64,000 bases of DNA from Brachypterus glaber (taxonomy: Eukaryota > Arthropoda > Insecta > Coleoptera > Kateretidae). The notes under the pieces are model-generated. The model worked only from the letters and a program-made list of their open reading frames with translations. It was not told where the DNA came from and did no database searches. Location: assembly GCA_958510825.1 (NCBI GenBank), contig OY294047.1:36553747-36617746 (forward strand), in the 5' to 3' direction. The translations under genes were made by a program, and so were the position numbers. Of this stretch, positions 1 through 14,118 are shown piece after piece (position 1 is the first letter of the stretch; every line of letters begins with the position of its first letter).

Positions 1-395
1 TAAGGAAATATTGTATTTTTCGTAGAAATGGCACTAATCATTAATTATTAATTTGTAAAAATTTTACATTTTCTAATAAATTTCATCTTGCATCTTTTCT
101 CACTCTCCGATTTTTAGATAAAAAGGGGGCATTTCAAAAAAACACCCTGTATCTCATAATATGAGAATATTATTCTCTACTGGGGATAAAACTTGACAAA
201 AATAAATCAAATGTTCTATAGAATATTGCTAAACTAGATTTATATTCAAAACGGAAAAGAGCCATTTATATCAATGGCAAAGACATGTCGTCTATAAATA
301 AAAATTAAAACGTTTACTTTTGATTTAAATCCAGATTTACATAATTCACATTATTCACTATATGATTCTTGTCACATACACGCATCGCTATAATA
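1..395. other. A+T-rich sequence with no recognised feature
   Basis: I see no coding potential, paired termini or RNA gene here. It ends where the tetranucleotide tail of the adjacent LINE begins. Confidence 0.5.
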
Positions 396-3012
396 TAAAT
401 AAATAAATAAATAAATAAATAACGTTTATTATCCAACAGTAAAAAAAAAAAACCATTAACAGGATAAATATAAAAAAAAGAACATAAACACATATAAATA
501 CATATTGCACAATAGGTAAATATAAATCTAAGTAAACATTTAAAAGCAGTTATTAAAATAATTTAAGACTCAAATGTTGGATTCTCGTGAAAGAGAATTA
601 CATTAAGGGAGGAAAAATTAATGTCAATATTGTTATTTAAACTATTGAAATTATTACACATGATATACACCGGCGATTTAAATAGAATGTTTGTTCTGGC
701 AAAAGGAACCGAAAACGAGCTAACTTGCCTAGTTCTTTCATGGGGTATTTGAAAATTTATTTTACCCAATAAATGTATGCAGTCAATGCGGTTATGAAGG
801 AGTTTAAATAGAAATGATAGTGCATTATTTTTTCTGCGAACGTCTAACAATAGCAAGTCATATCTATTTAATAGACTGATCTGATCAGTGCCTTGGGCTG
901 GATAGACCCTTTCAACCCTGAAATTTAAGAATTTTGCGAATCTTCTTTGCACTGATTCAATTTGTAGTCTCTGATTTTCATAAATTGGATACCATACTAT
1001 AGATGCATATTCTAACTTAGATCTTACGAAACTGTAATATAATGATTTTAAACTAGCCATAGTAGTAAAACTAGTAGTATTACGGACTATAAATCCTAAT
1101 AACCTTGCAGCAGACTTACAAATGTTATTAATATGTGGGGAAAAAGTTAACTTAGTGTCATAGGTCACACCTAGATCTTTTATTTCGGTACAACGTTCCA
1201 GTACCTGATTATTTATTTTATAGTTATAAAAAATGGGGTTTACCTTACGTGTAAACGAGACAATTTTGCATTTATTTATATTTAGTTTCAGTCTGTTGTT
1301 TTCACACCATATATATACCTTATCTAGTTCTTGTTGTAATTGCTGACAGTTCGTAATACTCGTAATTATATAAAATATCTTAAGATCATCAGCAAACATA
1401 AGCTTGAAACAATATAGCAGTAGCAGTAAACCATTTATGAAAATCAGAAATAATAAGGGCCCTAAATTAGAACCTTGTGGTACCCCTGACGTTGGAGATA
1501 ATAATACTGACATAAATCCATTGTAGTTTACAAACTGCAATCTGTCAAATAGGTAGGACTTAAAAAGTAAAATAAGTTTAGGGCTAAAACCAATACATTT
1601 TAAACAGTGCAGTAAGATATAATGATCAATTTGATCGAACGCTTTCATTACGTCAGTATATATCACGTCGACTTGACCTCCTTTATCAACATTTTCAATA
1701 ATAATATCGTTGAAACTGGCAAGATTGGTAACAGTTGATCTTTTCTCCATAAATCCATGCTGTTGTGGCGATAAAATATTTTTAACGTCATTATAGATAT
1801 ATTTATATAAAATACATTCAAAAACTTTGACAAAATTGCATAAAATTGAGATCGGGCGGTAGTTACCAATGTTGCCAGGGTCGCCTGATTTTAAAACCGG
1901 GCTGATCCTAGATATTTTCCACATATCGGGAAATTTAGCTGTGTTTAGTATAAGATTATATAAAAAATGCAGAGGAGCTGTTAAAAAGGAAGCACAATCT
2001 CGAATAAGAAAACTAGGTATTTTATCTATTCCGGAGGTCATGGAATTCTTAAGCTTTTTACAGGCTAAAAGAATATCTTTTTCTGAAACAGAAGAAATAT
2101 TGATTGTTGCATAATCGGTGTCAAAATCAGAATCATTCTTATTTACAGGTGAAGAAGTCTGGTACACACTGGCAAAATACTGAGCAAAACCGTCTACTAT
2201 AGATTGGGGGTTGTTGTATTCAACGTCGTTAAACTTCATTTTACCCGGAATACGTGAACCCTTCTTTTTAGAGTGTATATATGACCAAAACTTCTTAGGG
2301 TCGGTATGAACAGACTCTTCCACTGTATCCAAGTATGATTTATATGCCTGAGATATATCCCTTTTTATTTCAAGACGAAGACGTTTAAATTTATTAAGAA
2401 AATACAAACTTTTAGACTTTTTGTATTGCCTAAATAAAGATTCTTTTTGACGTATTTTTTTAATAATATCACTAGAAAACCAAGGGGGATAGTTTCTATT
2501 AGATTTGGTTTTATACAAGGGTACATGCGTATCAAAAGTATATTCTAAAATTCTATAAAAGTAAGAGCAAGCTTCATTTATATCATTAAATTTTTTAAGT
2601 TCCAACCAGTTTATTTCAGATAAATCCTTATATAAGTTCAAAAAGTCAGCTTTTTTAAAGTTATATAGTTTATCTTCCGAGTTTTTACGAAAGTTATTAG
2701 TTTTGGTTGATGAAACTTCCAGACAGATTTCTAAGGGTGGATGATGAGCATCGATATGCACAATACCTTCAGATTCCATAACCTCACAAGTAATATTTGA
2801 TAGAACCAAATCTAAAAATCTATTATTTATATTTGGTACTATGTTAAATTGTTTTAACTCGGTAATTTCTAAGAAGTTAATAAGTGTATTACAGTAAATA
2901 TCATGTAAATTAGGTTGATTGTAGTGGGTTACATTAAAGTCACCCAAAATGACAAGCTTAATATTATTTAAGCAGGGGCAAACAGATAAGAGACTTAATA
3001 TATAGTATAATC
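396..3012 (-). mobile_element. 5'-truncated non-LTR retrotransposon (Jockey/CR1-like LINE)
   Basis: The element runs right to left. It holds one long reverse-transcriptase ORF, a 3' UTR of about 140 bp and a simple tail of (TTTA)-type repeats at 396-423, as expected for target-primed reverse transcription. The reading frame can be followed upstream of position 2947 through a GDFN endonuclease motif for about 27 more codons, then meets a TGA near 3014. Most of the endonuclease and any ORF1 are therefore missing, the usual 5' truncation. No target-site duplication was identified. The clade is inferred from motif style only, with no RNase H after the RT. Confidence 0.85.
563..2947 (-). CDS. LINE ORF2 fragment: endonuclease remnant plus reverse transcriptase
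   Basis: The reading frame is open for about 794 codons and ends at TAA. Residue 1 is a TTG codon, not a true start, because the ORF is truncated at its 5' side. The first ~70 residues are the C-terminal part of an endonuclease/exonuclease/phosphatase domain: GDFN at residues 2-5 and a histidine-rich HIDAHHPP segment near 64-71. The RT domain follows: YRPIS near 363, motif A YTDVMKAFD near 430-438, motif B GVPQGSNLGP near 488-497, and catalytic FADD near 518-521. The usual NDL after motif B reads NGL. A thumb-like region with ASIVW follows, and there is no RNase H domain. In an intact element this enzyme nicks target DNA and copies its own RNA. This copy cannot be autonomous, but an uninterrupted RT of this length implies a fairly young insertion. 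Confidence 0.9.
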   Translation of the reverse strand: MGDFNVTHYNQPNLHDIYCNTLINFLEITELKQFNIVPNINNRFLDLVLSNITCEVMESEGIVHIDAHHPPLEICLEVSSTKTNNFRKNSEDKLYNFKKADFLNLYKDLSEINWLELKKFNDINEACSYFYRILEYTFDTHVPLYKTKSNRNYPPWFSSDIIKKIRQKESLFRQYKKSKSLYFLNKFKRLRLEIKRDISQAYKSYLDTVEESVHTDPKKFWSYIHSKKKGSRIPGKMKFNDVEYNNPQSIVDGFAQYFASVYQTSSPVNKNDSDFDTDYATINISSVSEKDILLACKKLKNSMTSGIDKIPSFLIRDCASFLTAPLHFLYNLILNTAKFPDMWKISRISPVLKSGDPGNIGNYRPISILCNFVKVFECILYKYIYNDVKNILSPQQHGFMEKRSTVTNLASFNDIIIENVDKGGQVDVIYTDVMKAFDQIDHYILLHCLKCIGFSPKLILLFKSYLFDRLQFVNYNGFMSVLLSPTSGVPQGSNLGPLLFLIFINGLLLLLYCFKLMFADDLKIFYIITSITNCQQLQQELDKVYIWCENNRLKLNINKCKIVSFTRKVNPIFYNYKINNQVLERCTEIKDLGVTYDTKLTFSPHINNICKSAARLLGFIVRNTTSFTTMASLKSLYYSFVRSKLEYASIVWYPIYENQRLQIESVQRRFAKFLNFRVERVYPAQGTDQISLLNRYDLLLLDVRRKNNALSFLFKLLHNRIDCIHLLGKINFQIPHERTRQVSSFSVPFARTNILFKSPVYIMCNNFNSLNNNIDINFSSLNVILFHENPTFES

Positions 3013-3078
3013 TTCAAAAAACATAATATACAGTATGCATCACATAGGTAGCGTATAAACTGCATGATAGTTATTTAT

Positions 3079-3202
3079 AATACAAGGGCGAAAAGTTAAA
3101 TTTTTCGATTGAGTAGGTTTTTAGAAGCCGAGGGCCAGCCGATAGGGCCCGCCCGAGGGTAATAAACCTACGAAATCGAAATTTAACTTTTTGCCCGTAT
3201 AA
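3079..3202. repeat. Short foldback element A, GGGCGAAAAGTT ends
   Basis: The ends are inverted copies of GGGCGAAAAGTTAAA followed by a TTCG/CGAA block and AGTAGGTTT. The left arm starts at 3086 and the right arm ends near 3196. The centre is GC-rich. It shares its end motif with the hairpin at 3745-3803, so the two may be independent insertions or the two ends of one element of about 715 bp. Confidence 0.6.
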
Positions 3203-3744
3203 TATACAATATTTTTTATTAATTGTTACTAATTACGATAAATTATTAAAATATACTTAATTTTAAAGTGCAAAAAATATTTCTTTTTACTGTCTTATTA
3301 CTTATCTAGTTATCCATGACAAACTGCTGTCCAATCAAATCGCTACAAAAACAATTGAATCGTTTCTTTTGCTTGCGGTTTCATTTTCAAATTAAAAAAG
3401 CTATAGCTTGGTGACTAATTTCTGTTAAAATGTGTCTGTTGTGAAAATAATATTTGTGAAACCGTTCTATGAATATTATAAATATTAAAAGTTATTTTAC
3501 AATTGTAATTTTGTGTTTTTAATTTATTTTAGTGGGTGAATACAGATTAATCAGTTGACATATATTTTGAGGTTATGTTATGTAATTTTTTTTATTTTGT
3601 ATGAAATAATTATAATAACTGTATCTGGTCAAAAAGAACGGTTAGTTCAAGACCAAAAGTGACCAAAAGGTAATACATCTTTATAAATATTACAGTAAAG
3701 GTAAAGAATATTCTTTTAAAAAGCTTAAAAATAACAAGTTTTAG

Positions 3745-3803
3745 TTAGCGGGCGAAAAAAACTTTTTGGCCCTAGGGCCACAAAGTTCAACTTTTCGCCC
3801 GTA
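3745..3803. repeat. Short foldback element B, same end motif as 3079-3202
   Basis: GGGCGAAAAA and TTTTTCGCCC-type arms surround the small palindrome GGCCCTAGGGCC. The outer right motif is AACTTTTCGCCCG. Confidence 0.55.
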
Positions 3804-4467
3804 AAACATGAATAAAAAGTGTCGCTTTTAGAATCAATCGAATAAAAAAGTACTTTATTAGTTTATTTTTCTAGGTATCAGAGAAAACAAAAAAATAACA
3901 ATATCATAAAAATTCTTAAAAAAAAAATATTATGTCCAAAAGCAAACCAAATGAGTGTTAACACACAGAAAAAACTTGTAATAATAATAAAAATAATATT
4001 ATTGTTATGTGATATTTTCTGGGTCCATGCGTTATTATGTGTGATTACGATAATTTTTTTAGCCAGATCATCCCACAGTGCGGTGGGAAAGATCGCTCAA
4101 AAATTCCTTCCGTGTATGAGGGTCTAACTTTCAATTTTATGGGTTGGTTGCGTCCAAAGTTTATCCGAATAGAAAAATATTAAACGATCGGCAAAGAGAT
4201 ATGATACGAATTTCAATGCTGAACGGATGTGACCAAGTTTATGTCGCTTTCTGTATCAGTAACAATTAAACTGTACGCTTTATGTGACCGGAATAAAGAA
4301 TAGTAGTGTTTGAATTTTAATCTAGGCATAAAAATACTCCATTTTAAATTACAAATTCGCTCATGCTTTAATAATAATTTAAATTGAATGGATTTTGGCC
4401 ATTATGAAGGCCAGCTCGTAAATAATAATGGTGAATATTATTTCCAGATCTTCTAGATTTAAACATA

Positions 4468-4560
4468 AGGGAACGTTCAAGTATTACGTAACGCTCCTAG
4501 GGGGGGGGTCATTTTGGAGTGTTACGCCCATGATAATGGTATAGGAAAATAGCGTTACAG
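4468..4560. mobile_element. Solo end of the GGGAACGTTCAAG MITE family
   Basis: It begins with the same roughly 25 bp that begin the complete element at 53838, including CAAGTATTACGTAACGC. No matching right end is visible nearby, so it is read as a truncated copy. Confidence 0.5.
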
Positions 4561-6264
4561 GGTAGTAATAGAAGTAATAGTGGTAGAATAAAATACATGC
4601 AATTTATAAAAAGGGGTGGAAAACACTGAAAGCACTCTTTCCTTCTAGTTTTGTTGATTTTTTTTAAGAGTTCATGCGCCGGGTAATTTTTCTGAAAGGC
4701 GTTTCTTTCGAATGGAGATTTGGGATAGGTTTTATTTCTTATGTTATAATTGCATCGGTACATAAATGCTTGATAACATTTTTCTTTTTATTGGTGCACC
4801 CACATGTTGAGAATTTCGTGATCATAAGCAGAAAATTTGAGATGATATGAGGGTGTTAAAGCTTTCTTGGTTGTCTAGAAGTTGCTACGAGGAATAATTT
4901 TCGTCTTTAGGAGGTACATATCGAGATTTCTGTTGGTTTAGATGTTCCTCATAAGCCAGGGACTTTTTTTTCAAACTGAGGCTCAATAAGAAGTATTCGC
5001 TTCAGGGTTTGGTTAGGAGGGAACGCCGTTGGTTGTTTGGAGTGCGTGTTTGACGTGCTGATCCACGTTTTTGTATAGGGTAATGCCTAGATATTTAACA
5101 TGGCCATTTATCTAAATGCGTTGGATTTAGCTTTTGTAGCGTAAAATCATATTATTAATTGACTTTGGATTTCTATCTATTTATCCACTAAAACCAATAA
5201 TTCGTTTCAGTAATTAAAAAGAATTATTCTAAATGGGAAATTAAAATTAATTTAAAAAAATAAAAAACGAAGTGAGTAAAAACCGTAAAAGATTTATTCA
5301 TTTAATCATTGTTCCATGGATTCGATGCTTTAAATTTAATTTTTAAATTACTTTAATGTACATGTAGGTTAAACAAGATAAATTTAGTTTATTTTAGAAA
5401 ACAAGTAAATTAATAGATATAAAGTTCTACGTATTAAAATGATTTATTAAGTGCAGATATTTATTTTAAAACCAAGTAAGTAGAGTTTGTGTATGTAACT
5501 GCAATTCGCTAAACATACTCCCGTACAATCTAGTCGATCTAATAAGCTGTTAAGTGTAACAGTAATTTAAAAGAGATACCAGGTTTTAAAATTAAATCAA
5601 TAGGTTTATGTTTAGAAATATGGTATGTTATTTGATATAAATCTCATGAATCATAAAAACAAAAGTTTTGGGTTAATTTTGGCACTTTTTATTCGTCACT
5701 TCTTAGTAAACTTTACGTTTCATCATTTATTATGACTTTCTCAAAAGCAGCTAATTTGTGAACATTCTATATTTTCTGAACATATCATGGAACTCATTAG
5801 ACAATTAAAATTATAAACAGTTACATTTAAAAACAATTATATGTCTATTTCGCGATCAAATAGATCGAGATTTTGTCAATAAAAAATTATACAAAAGTGC
5901 TGCCGTACAGGACATGGCTGCCCTTCTCTTTATCGCGATTTTTGCCAAGATTTTTGAGATTTTTTTTAAGACGAAAATTTTTTTGTTTGACCTCCGATAG
6001 TCGTTCACCACTCGCTAAAAACCTGCAAACTAGTGTTATTATCACCAACTGTAGTTGGTTTTGGTAGCCAACATGGAAACTATGAATAATAAATTATATT
6101 ATTATTTATATAAAACAACAACGTAACAGAGTCTGAATTACAAAATGCAAAACAGATAAAACGAATAATCCATTAAAGTTAAATTATAAAACTTTTAATG
6201 AGTAAGCAAAGATGCGAATCAGTTCAAGCCAACTTCTAATGAGTAATTAAGTGTATAACTAGTA
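4561..6264. other. A+T-rich sequence with no recognised feature
   Basis: Only short ORFs without recognisable domains and scattered poly(A/T) runs were found. No paired termini or RNA gene were seen. Confidence 0.4.
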
Positions 6265-6702
6265 GGGTGCCCAGTAAAAATTAAAAAATGGATTTTTTTA
6301 GGGTCCCATCCCCTATAAATGTTTATTTAGGTCAAAAACCAACCCTCAATTTTTTTTAGATTTTTAAAAAAATATTTAGAGGTCGCGCCCGGTGGATTTT
6401 TGAGAGAGAAAACATGTTAAGCCTCATAAAAAATCCGTTTTATTTTTTTAGAGGGACATAAAAATTGAGAATATTCCTTTATTATCCAGAAACAATTTTT
6501 TGTTAAATAAAATTTCAATATCAAAGTTTTTATATCCTTAAAAAAATAAAATCCCTTCACATGATTTTCTATTTAAAAAAACGCTGGGCGGGACCTCCAA
6601 ATACTTTTTTAAAAATCTAAAAAAAAATCAGGGTTGTTCTGTCATCTAAAGGAATAGTTTTGAGGGGTGGGACCCCAACAATTCCGTAGGTCCTGGGCAC
6701 CC
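6265..6702. mobile_element. Foldback MITE with TA duplication (Tc1/mariner type)
   Basis: GGGTGCCCAG on the left is matched by CTGGGCACCC on the right. The arms continue inward, with GAGGTCGCGCCCGG opposite GCTGGGCGGGACCTCC. Flanking TA dinucleotides at 6263-6264 and 6703-6704 fit a Tc1/mariner-type target duplication. There is no coding capacity. Confidence 0.75.
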
Positions 6703-6754
6703 TAATAACTAGTTTTAGAAGGTATCTCGTCCTTGTGTATTTTGTGGGATTAGC

Positions 6755-7038
6755 CTATAGTATATTCAACTTCAAAATGCAGGAAGTGTAAACAAGCGCA
6801 CGTGACAACAACGGATTTAGTGACAGGGTAGAACTCAAAACAAAATATTTCTATATAACGGTCCATTGCAATGCATTGTACGCTTCATCGCAAGTACTTA
6901 CGTACTGACCTGTTTAATTTTCTACATCCCTACTCTCGCAACAATCGAGTGTTTTAACCAACGATACCACGCGCCAGCTGCCGCGTGCGCGATTCTTTTA
7001 TTTACCTCCACTGCATGTTGAAGTTGAATATACTATAG
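6755..7038. mobile_element. MITE with CTATAGTATATTCAACTTC termini
   Basis: Termini of about 28 bp are inverted (CTATAGTATATTCAACTTCA on the left, its complement ending at 7038). The interior of about 230 bp is non-coding. No clear target duplication was found, so the superfamily is unassigned. Confidence 0.7.
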
Positions 7039-7624
7039 TCTGGCTTAGTTCTCAGAAAAATTAGCTAATTAAATTAAATTATAATGTGTTAGTAACAAGC
7101 TGAAGCTAATACCCTTTCTAGACGAAGTATTGAAACAAGTTCGATCGATTTAGAGTAGGCTTCATGTACAATAAAAAAATTAGGTAAAACTTTCCTTGCT
7201 TTTTTAAAATGGTGTCCTGATTAAAAAAAAATACCAGAAAGACTATAAAATTAATAGTTATTTTTCTTTAATAGGAAGTTTTCCAATAATACATTTTAGT
7301 TCCAGTTTCGTGGATATTTTTCCCCGTGTACACATTTTGTTTAATAATTGGACAGATAATAAAGTAACATGAAAAACAATTAGAAATTATCTTTATTCTC
7401 AACTTTATGGCATTATTTTTATCGTGACCATCTAAAAAAATATTATTTTATTTATTTATTAGTTTGTAGTGGTTCTGATACCTAACTGGAAAGTAGTTTA
7501 TTTCATATTCGACTGTTTATTTATTTACAAATACATCTTTTTTCAAAGATACACGATGAATTTGCTTAAACCTTGGAGATAATATGAAAGAGAAATGCAA
7601 AAGTCCAAATTTGTTTGGCTTGTT
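7039..7624. other. Intergenic A+T-rich sequence
   Basis: No coding or paired-terminus signal was seen. Confidence 0.4.
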
Positions 7625-7642
7625 TGGCGCAGTCGGTAGGAC
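7625..7642 (+). other. tRNA-Ser-type primer-binding site, isolated copy
   Basis: TGGCGCAGTCGGTAGGAC matches in 17 of 18 bases the sequence expected to pair with the 3' end of an insect tRNA-Ser (acceptor stem, discriminator and CCA). It lies just upstream of an LTR-like segment, in the same order as the units at 12.2-15 kb. Confidence 0.6.
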
Positions 7643-7653
7643 TTTCTTAGAAT

Positions 7654-8503
7654 CTATTTTGTATTAGATCAAAAAGTCACAATAATTATTATTTAATTGT
7701 GACCCTAAATACATATATTTTTAGACTTCCCACAATACTACAGATAAATTAAAATAATCCAGACAAAAGTCAAATACAAACATTTCAATGTTACATTGTA
7801 TTCTGATCTTTTCGAGTAAATCACTGAAAATACATTTTAAAATAAATATGTAGTTAATCATAAACAGACTGGTAGTTCAAATACAATACACAACACTTTC
7901 AAAAAGCTTTATTGACAAATTGAAAAACTATCCTTTTACGCCTAGAATATAATAATAAAAACTACTTTTTAGATGTACCCTTAGGAGGGTCGTAGCTCCC
8001 TTAGGGCTCATTTCCGGACCAACATTTATAGTATTTTTTTATCAAATTTTTTAACGTGATTCCTAAAATTTCTCGAACTTATTTCTGAATAACCCTGTAT
8101 ACAATTTACTTAAAAGCTTAGTGTTTTAAAAAAGTTTTTTATTTTTTTAACCGAAAGCCAAAAAAGTTTGAAAACAAATATATAAATAAAGTAGACTGAA
8201 TAAATTTTAGGCGTAAAAAGATGGTGTATCAATTTGTCAGTAAAGCTTTTTCAAACGTATTGTGTACTGTATTTGAAATACCAGTCTGTTTTGATTAACT
8301 ACATATTTATTTTAAAATGTATTTTCAGTGATTTACTCGAAAAGATCAAAATACAATGTAACATCAGAATACAATGTTTGTATTTGACTTTTGTCTGGAT
8401 TATTTTAATTTATTTGTAGTATTGTGGGAGGTCTAAAAATATATGTATTTAGGTTCACAATTAAATGATAATTATTGTGACTTTTTGATCTGATACAAAA
8501 TAG
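7654..8503. repeat. Inverted pair of LTR-like units
   Basis: The left arm (7654-7955) and right arm (8206-8503) are inverted copies of about 300 bp separated by about 250 bp. The left arm resembles the LTR part of the array at 12.4-15.9 kb: both contain a CCAGA-AAAGT start, a CATTTTnAAATAAAT block, an AAATTGAAAAnC block and an ACGCCTA block. This is therefore a diverged, inverted outlier of that family. Confidence 0.65.
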
Positions 8504-8853
8504 CAGTTCAGCTACAAAAAACGTAGAATCACCTCTTAAATTTCTTGAACTTATTTCTGAATAACCCAGTACAAAAAGTTAAAAAAAAATATTTACAAAG
8601 AGAAAAAATATTCTAATATGAAGTATATGTGATACTTATAAACTTATTTAACCCTTTGAGACCCAATTTTTATTTCTTTGTGTATCAACTTTTTTGAGTT
8701 TTAGACTGGTCATTGGCTATCACAAAGTGATTTTTTTATTGTATGTAACAAATATTTTACATAGAAAACAAAAAAAAAGTGAGACTTATATGACCGAGTA
8801 GGTTATATATGTGTAACATAATTGTTATTTTGAAATTAAAATTTTATTAGGAA

Positions 8854-11428
<2,575 letters not shown>

Positions 11429-11531
11429 AATAAAAAAGTAGAATAAAAAAATAACTATATCTATTCTATGATGTATGATTTATTCGATAAAATAAAGGTA
11501 CAGGGCGCTTAAACTTCATGAGTGTATTTAA

Positions 11532-11659
11532 GGCCCGGTTGTACAAACCTCACTCAAATCTGAGCCTACCTTGTCTGTCATGGAAACGATTGTTGCAACA
11601 AATGTTTCCATAGTAAAGGAGCCTCGCTCAAATTTAAACCAGGTTTGTACAACTGGGCC
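11532..11659. mobile_element. 128-bp MITE with TAA duplication (PIF/Harbinger type)
   Basis: GGCCCGGTTGTACAAACCT on the left is inverted at the right as AGGTTTGTACAACTGGGCC. TAA occurs at 11529-11531 and 11660-11662, the three-base TWA duplication expected for PIF/Harbinger elements. Confidence 0.8.
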
Positions 11660-11689
11660 TAAAAAGACTAAATAATAAACTTCCCTTAA

Positions 11690-11832
11690 GGCATATCCAG
11701 AAGCTTGCATAAGAACATAAAACATAAGAATGCGATGCCGTGATTGGCTTACAAGATACATGGCGGCCCATCAAGCCAATCACGGCATCGCATTGTTGTG
11801 TTTTATGTTCTTATGCGAGCTTGTGAATAGGC
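11690..11832. mobile_element. Palindromic MITE, GCATATCC family, copy 1
   Basis: The arms of about 65 bp include GAATGCGATGCCGTGATTGG and its complement. The same arms occur in the element at 14982-15127. The loop is short, so the copy is almost wholly palindromic. Confidence 0.75.
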
Positions 11833-12048
11833 AATAACTTGAAATTTGCTGTTTTTTATCGCATTAACGTAAATTAAACATTTAAAATACTGACCAAATG
11901 TTGCACGTACCGTATTTACGCGGTGTCACTGTTAATAAAATTTAGTAGAAATACGCTCCAAGTAATTGAAATAAATCGTTAAATAATTATTTATTTATTT
12001 AAAATTTAACAACGTTAAATGGGACATGCATTGCACAAGAGGTAACTT

Positions 12049-12084
12049 GAAACAGGGTGGGACATATATGTCCCACCCTGTTTC
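12049..12084. repeat. Perfect 36-bp palindrome
   Basis: The half-site GAAACAGGGTGGGACATA is followed immediately by its exact reverse complement with no loop. It adjoins the putative piggyBac-like terminus at 12085. Confidence 0.9.
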
Positions 12085-12395
12085 TGGGTCTCAAAGGTTT
12101 ATTTAATTTTAAAAAACTTAAATTAGTAATAATGTTAAGTTAACATAAATTATGTTTAAATAGTTAACAAACTTAACATTTTTCATTTCCAGTTATAATT
12201 GGCGCAGTCGGTAAGATACTTGAGTATTTACTTCAGTTGAATGGATATCTACATAGTGTAAACACAAATTCTGACTTAAACTTAAATTCTGTCTGTTTTC
12301 GCAGATTATTTAGCGTAGCTTTCGAGGAAACTTTTAAGCTTAAAAGCATAAACATAAACAAATAAATCCAAAGTATTAATAAAATTTAATGAGAT

Positions 12396-12752
12396 AGTCC
12401 AGAAAAAAGTAACACAAACAGTTTTATCTGTCATTTTACTTTTCTCAAAGAAAAGCACTCAAAATTAATTTTTAAACAGATCTACCCACAATAGTTCATC
12501 AACCCAGACTGTTATTCCCAAAGTATACCACACGACAGATTTTCTGATAAATTGAAAACCCACCCTTTTGTTTCACGCCTACTACTCTGGAATTAACGCC
12601 GTACAATTTATCTATGGTATGAAATTCAAACTTTGAATGTTCGTTTCTAAACTAATTAACTCACTAAAAGTCACGTATGTATTTAAACAATCTCAACACA
12701 AAATCACTTTAAAAAGAAAATTAAAAAAGTTGTTTTAATATTTAAATTTCAC
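12396..12752 (+). repeat. LTR-like unit, followed by primer-binding site at 12753
   Basis: Starts AGTCCAGAAAAAAGT and runs without a visible insertion to the site at 12753-12770. It is the best uninterrupted reference unit. Confidence 0.7.
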
Positions 12753-12922
12753 TGGCGCAGTCGGTAAGATTTTCAAGTATTTACCTTATAATGCTTACCG
12801 CAGCTAAATAAATATCTAGATATGTGTAAATTCAAATTCTGTCTGTCTTTCATATTATTTATAGTAGCTTAAACTTAAACATGAACAAATAAAGCTGACT
12901 TATTTAAGAAACTAAACTGCAA

Positions 12923-13034
12923 TGTAGAGCACTATGCAGGTTTGTTAGGGTAGGTGGGTAGTTTGAGTGATTGTGTAGTGTGTAAACTACCTACCTACCT
13001 ACCCTAACAAACTTGTCTATCCAGTGCTCTATAG
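12923..13034. mobile_element. Hairpin insertion in the third array unit
   Basis: Arms of about 45 bp contain TTTGTTAGGGTAGGT and its complement ACCTACCCTAACAAA, plus AGAGCACT and AGTGCTCT. It replaces or splits the start of the LTR-like block that resumes near 13050. Confidence 0.65.
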
Positions 13035-13049
13035 CAATATACTGCAATG

Positions 13050-13412
13050 AACTATTAATAGTTCATGTGAAAATAACACACAAAGTTTATCTTTTATTTT
13101 ACTTTACAAAGAAAAACATTGAACATGCATTTTCTAATAAATCTATCAAGAATAGTTTATCAAGCTGTACTGTATTGCGAAGCATACCATTCGACAGATT
13201 TCCTGATAAATTGAATTGAATTGAATTGTTTCGCGTCAACTATTTTCGGAATTCAAGGTATACAATTTATCTGCGTTAGTTTTAAAATTTAAACTTTGAA
13301 TGTTTCCAATTCTTTGACTAAAAGTCACCTACATATTTATAAAAGCTCAAATGAAAATAATTTGAAAGGTTGAAAAGGAAATAAAAAAAGTTTTTTATTA
13401 TCTAAACTTAAT
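13050..13412 (+). repeat. LTR-like unit (start disrupted), primer-binding site at 13413
   Basis: The block matches neighbouring units from the ACTTTACAAAGAAAAACATTG region to its end. The site TGGCGCAGTCGGTAGGGT is one base from the ideal 18-mer. Confidence 0.65.
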
Positions 13413-13571
13413 TGGCGCAGTCGGTAGGGTATTTAAGTATTCCTATTTACAGCGGATAAATAAATATCTAGAAAGTCAAATTCTGTATTGGAAGCTTATT
13501 TCTTGTAGCTTAAACTTTTAAGTTTAAGAACATAAAAAAATAAAACTAAATTGCAATTAAATTATGTAAAA

Positions 13572-13946
13572 CAGTCCAGAAAAAAGTATGAAAAAAAGAT
13601 TAGTTTTTATTCTACTTTTCTCAATGAAAAACATTGCAAATGCATTTTCAAATAAATCTATCAAGAATAGTTCATCAACCTAGACTTTACTTTGAATGCA
13701 TACCACCCGACAGATTTTCCGATAAATTGAAAATCCACCCTTTTGTTTCACGCCTACTAACTATTTTCAGAATTTAAGCTGTACAATTTATCTGCGTTAG
13801 TTTGAAATTTAAGCTTTGAATGTTTCTAAACTAATTTTCTCACTACACTTAAAGTCACCTATGTATTTATAAAAGCTCAAATAAAAATAAATTGCAAAGT
13901 TTAAAAGGAAATAAAAATGTGAAGTTTTTTACTATTTAAACCTAAT
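13572..13946 (+). repeat. LTR-like unit, primer-binding site at 13947
   Basis: Begins AGTCCAGAAAAAAGTATG and ends TTAAACCTAAT directly before TGGCGCAGTCGGTAAGC. No insertion is visible. Confidence 0.7.
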
Positions 13947-14118
13947 TGGCGCAGTCGGTAAGCTTTTCAAGTGTTTATAATGCATACCTCGACTAAATAA
14001 ATATCTAGAAAGTTGTAAGGTGAAATTTTGTCTTTGCAGATTATTTATCGTAGATTAAACTTAAACATGAACAAATAAAATTAACTTATTTATGAAACTG
14101 AAATAAAATAGTCCAGAT

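Noticed and set aside
1663..2114. Short ORFs inside the LINE on either strand
   Set aside because: They are shadows of the 794-codon RT reading frame.
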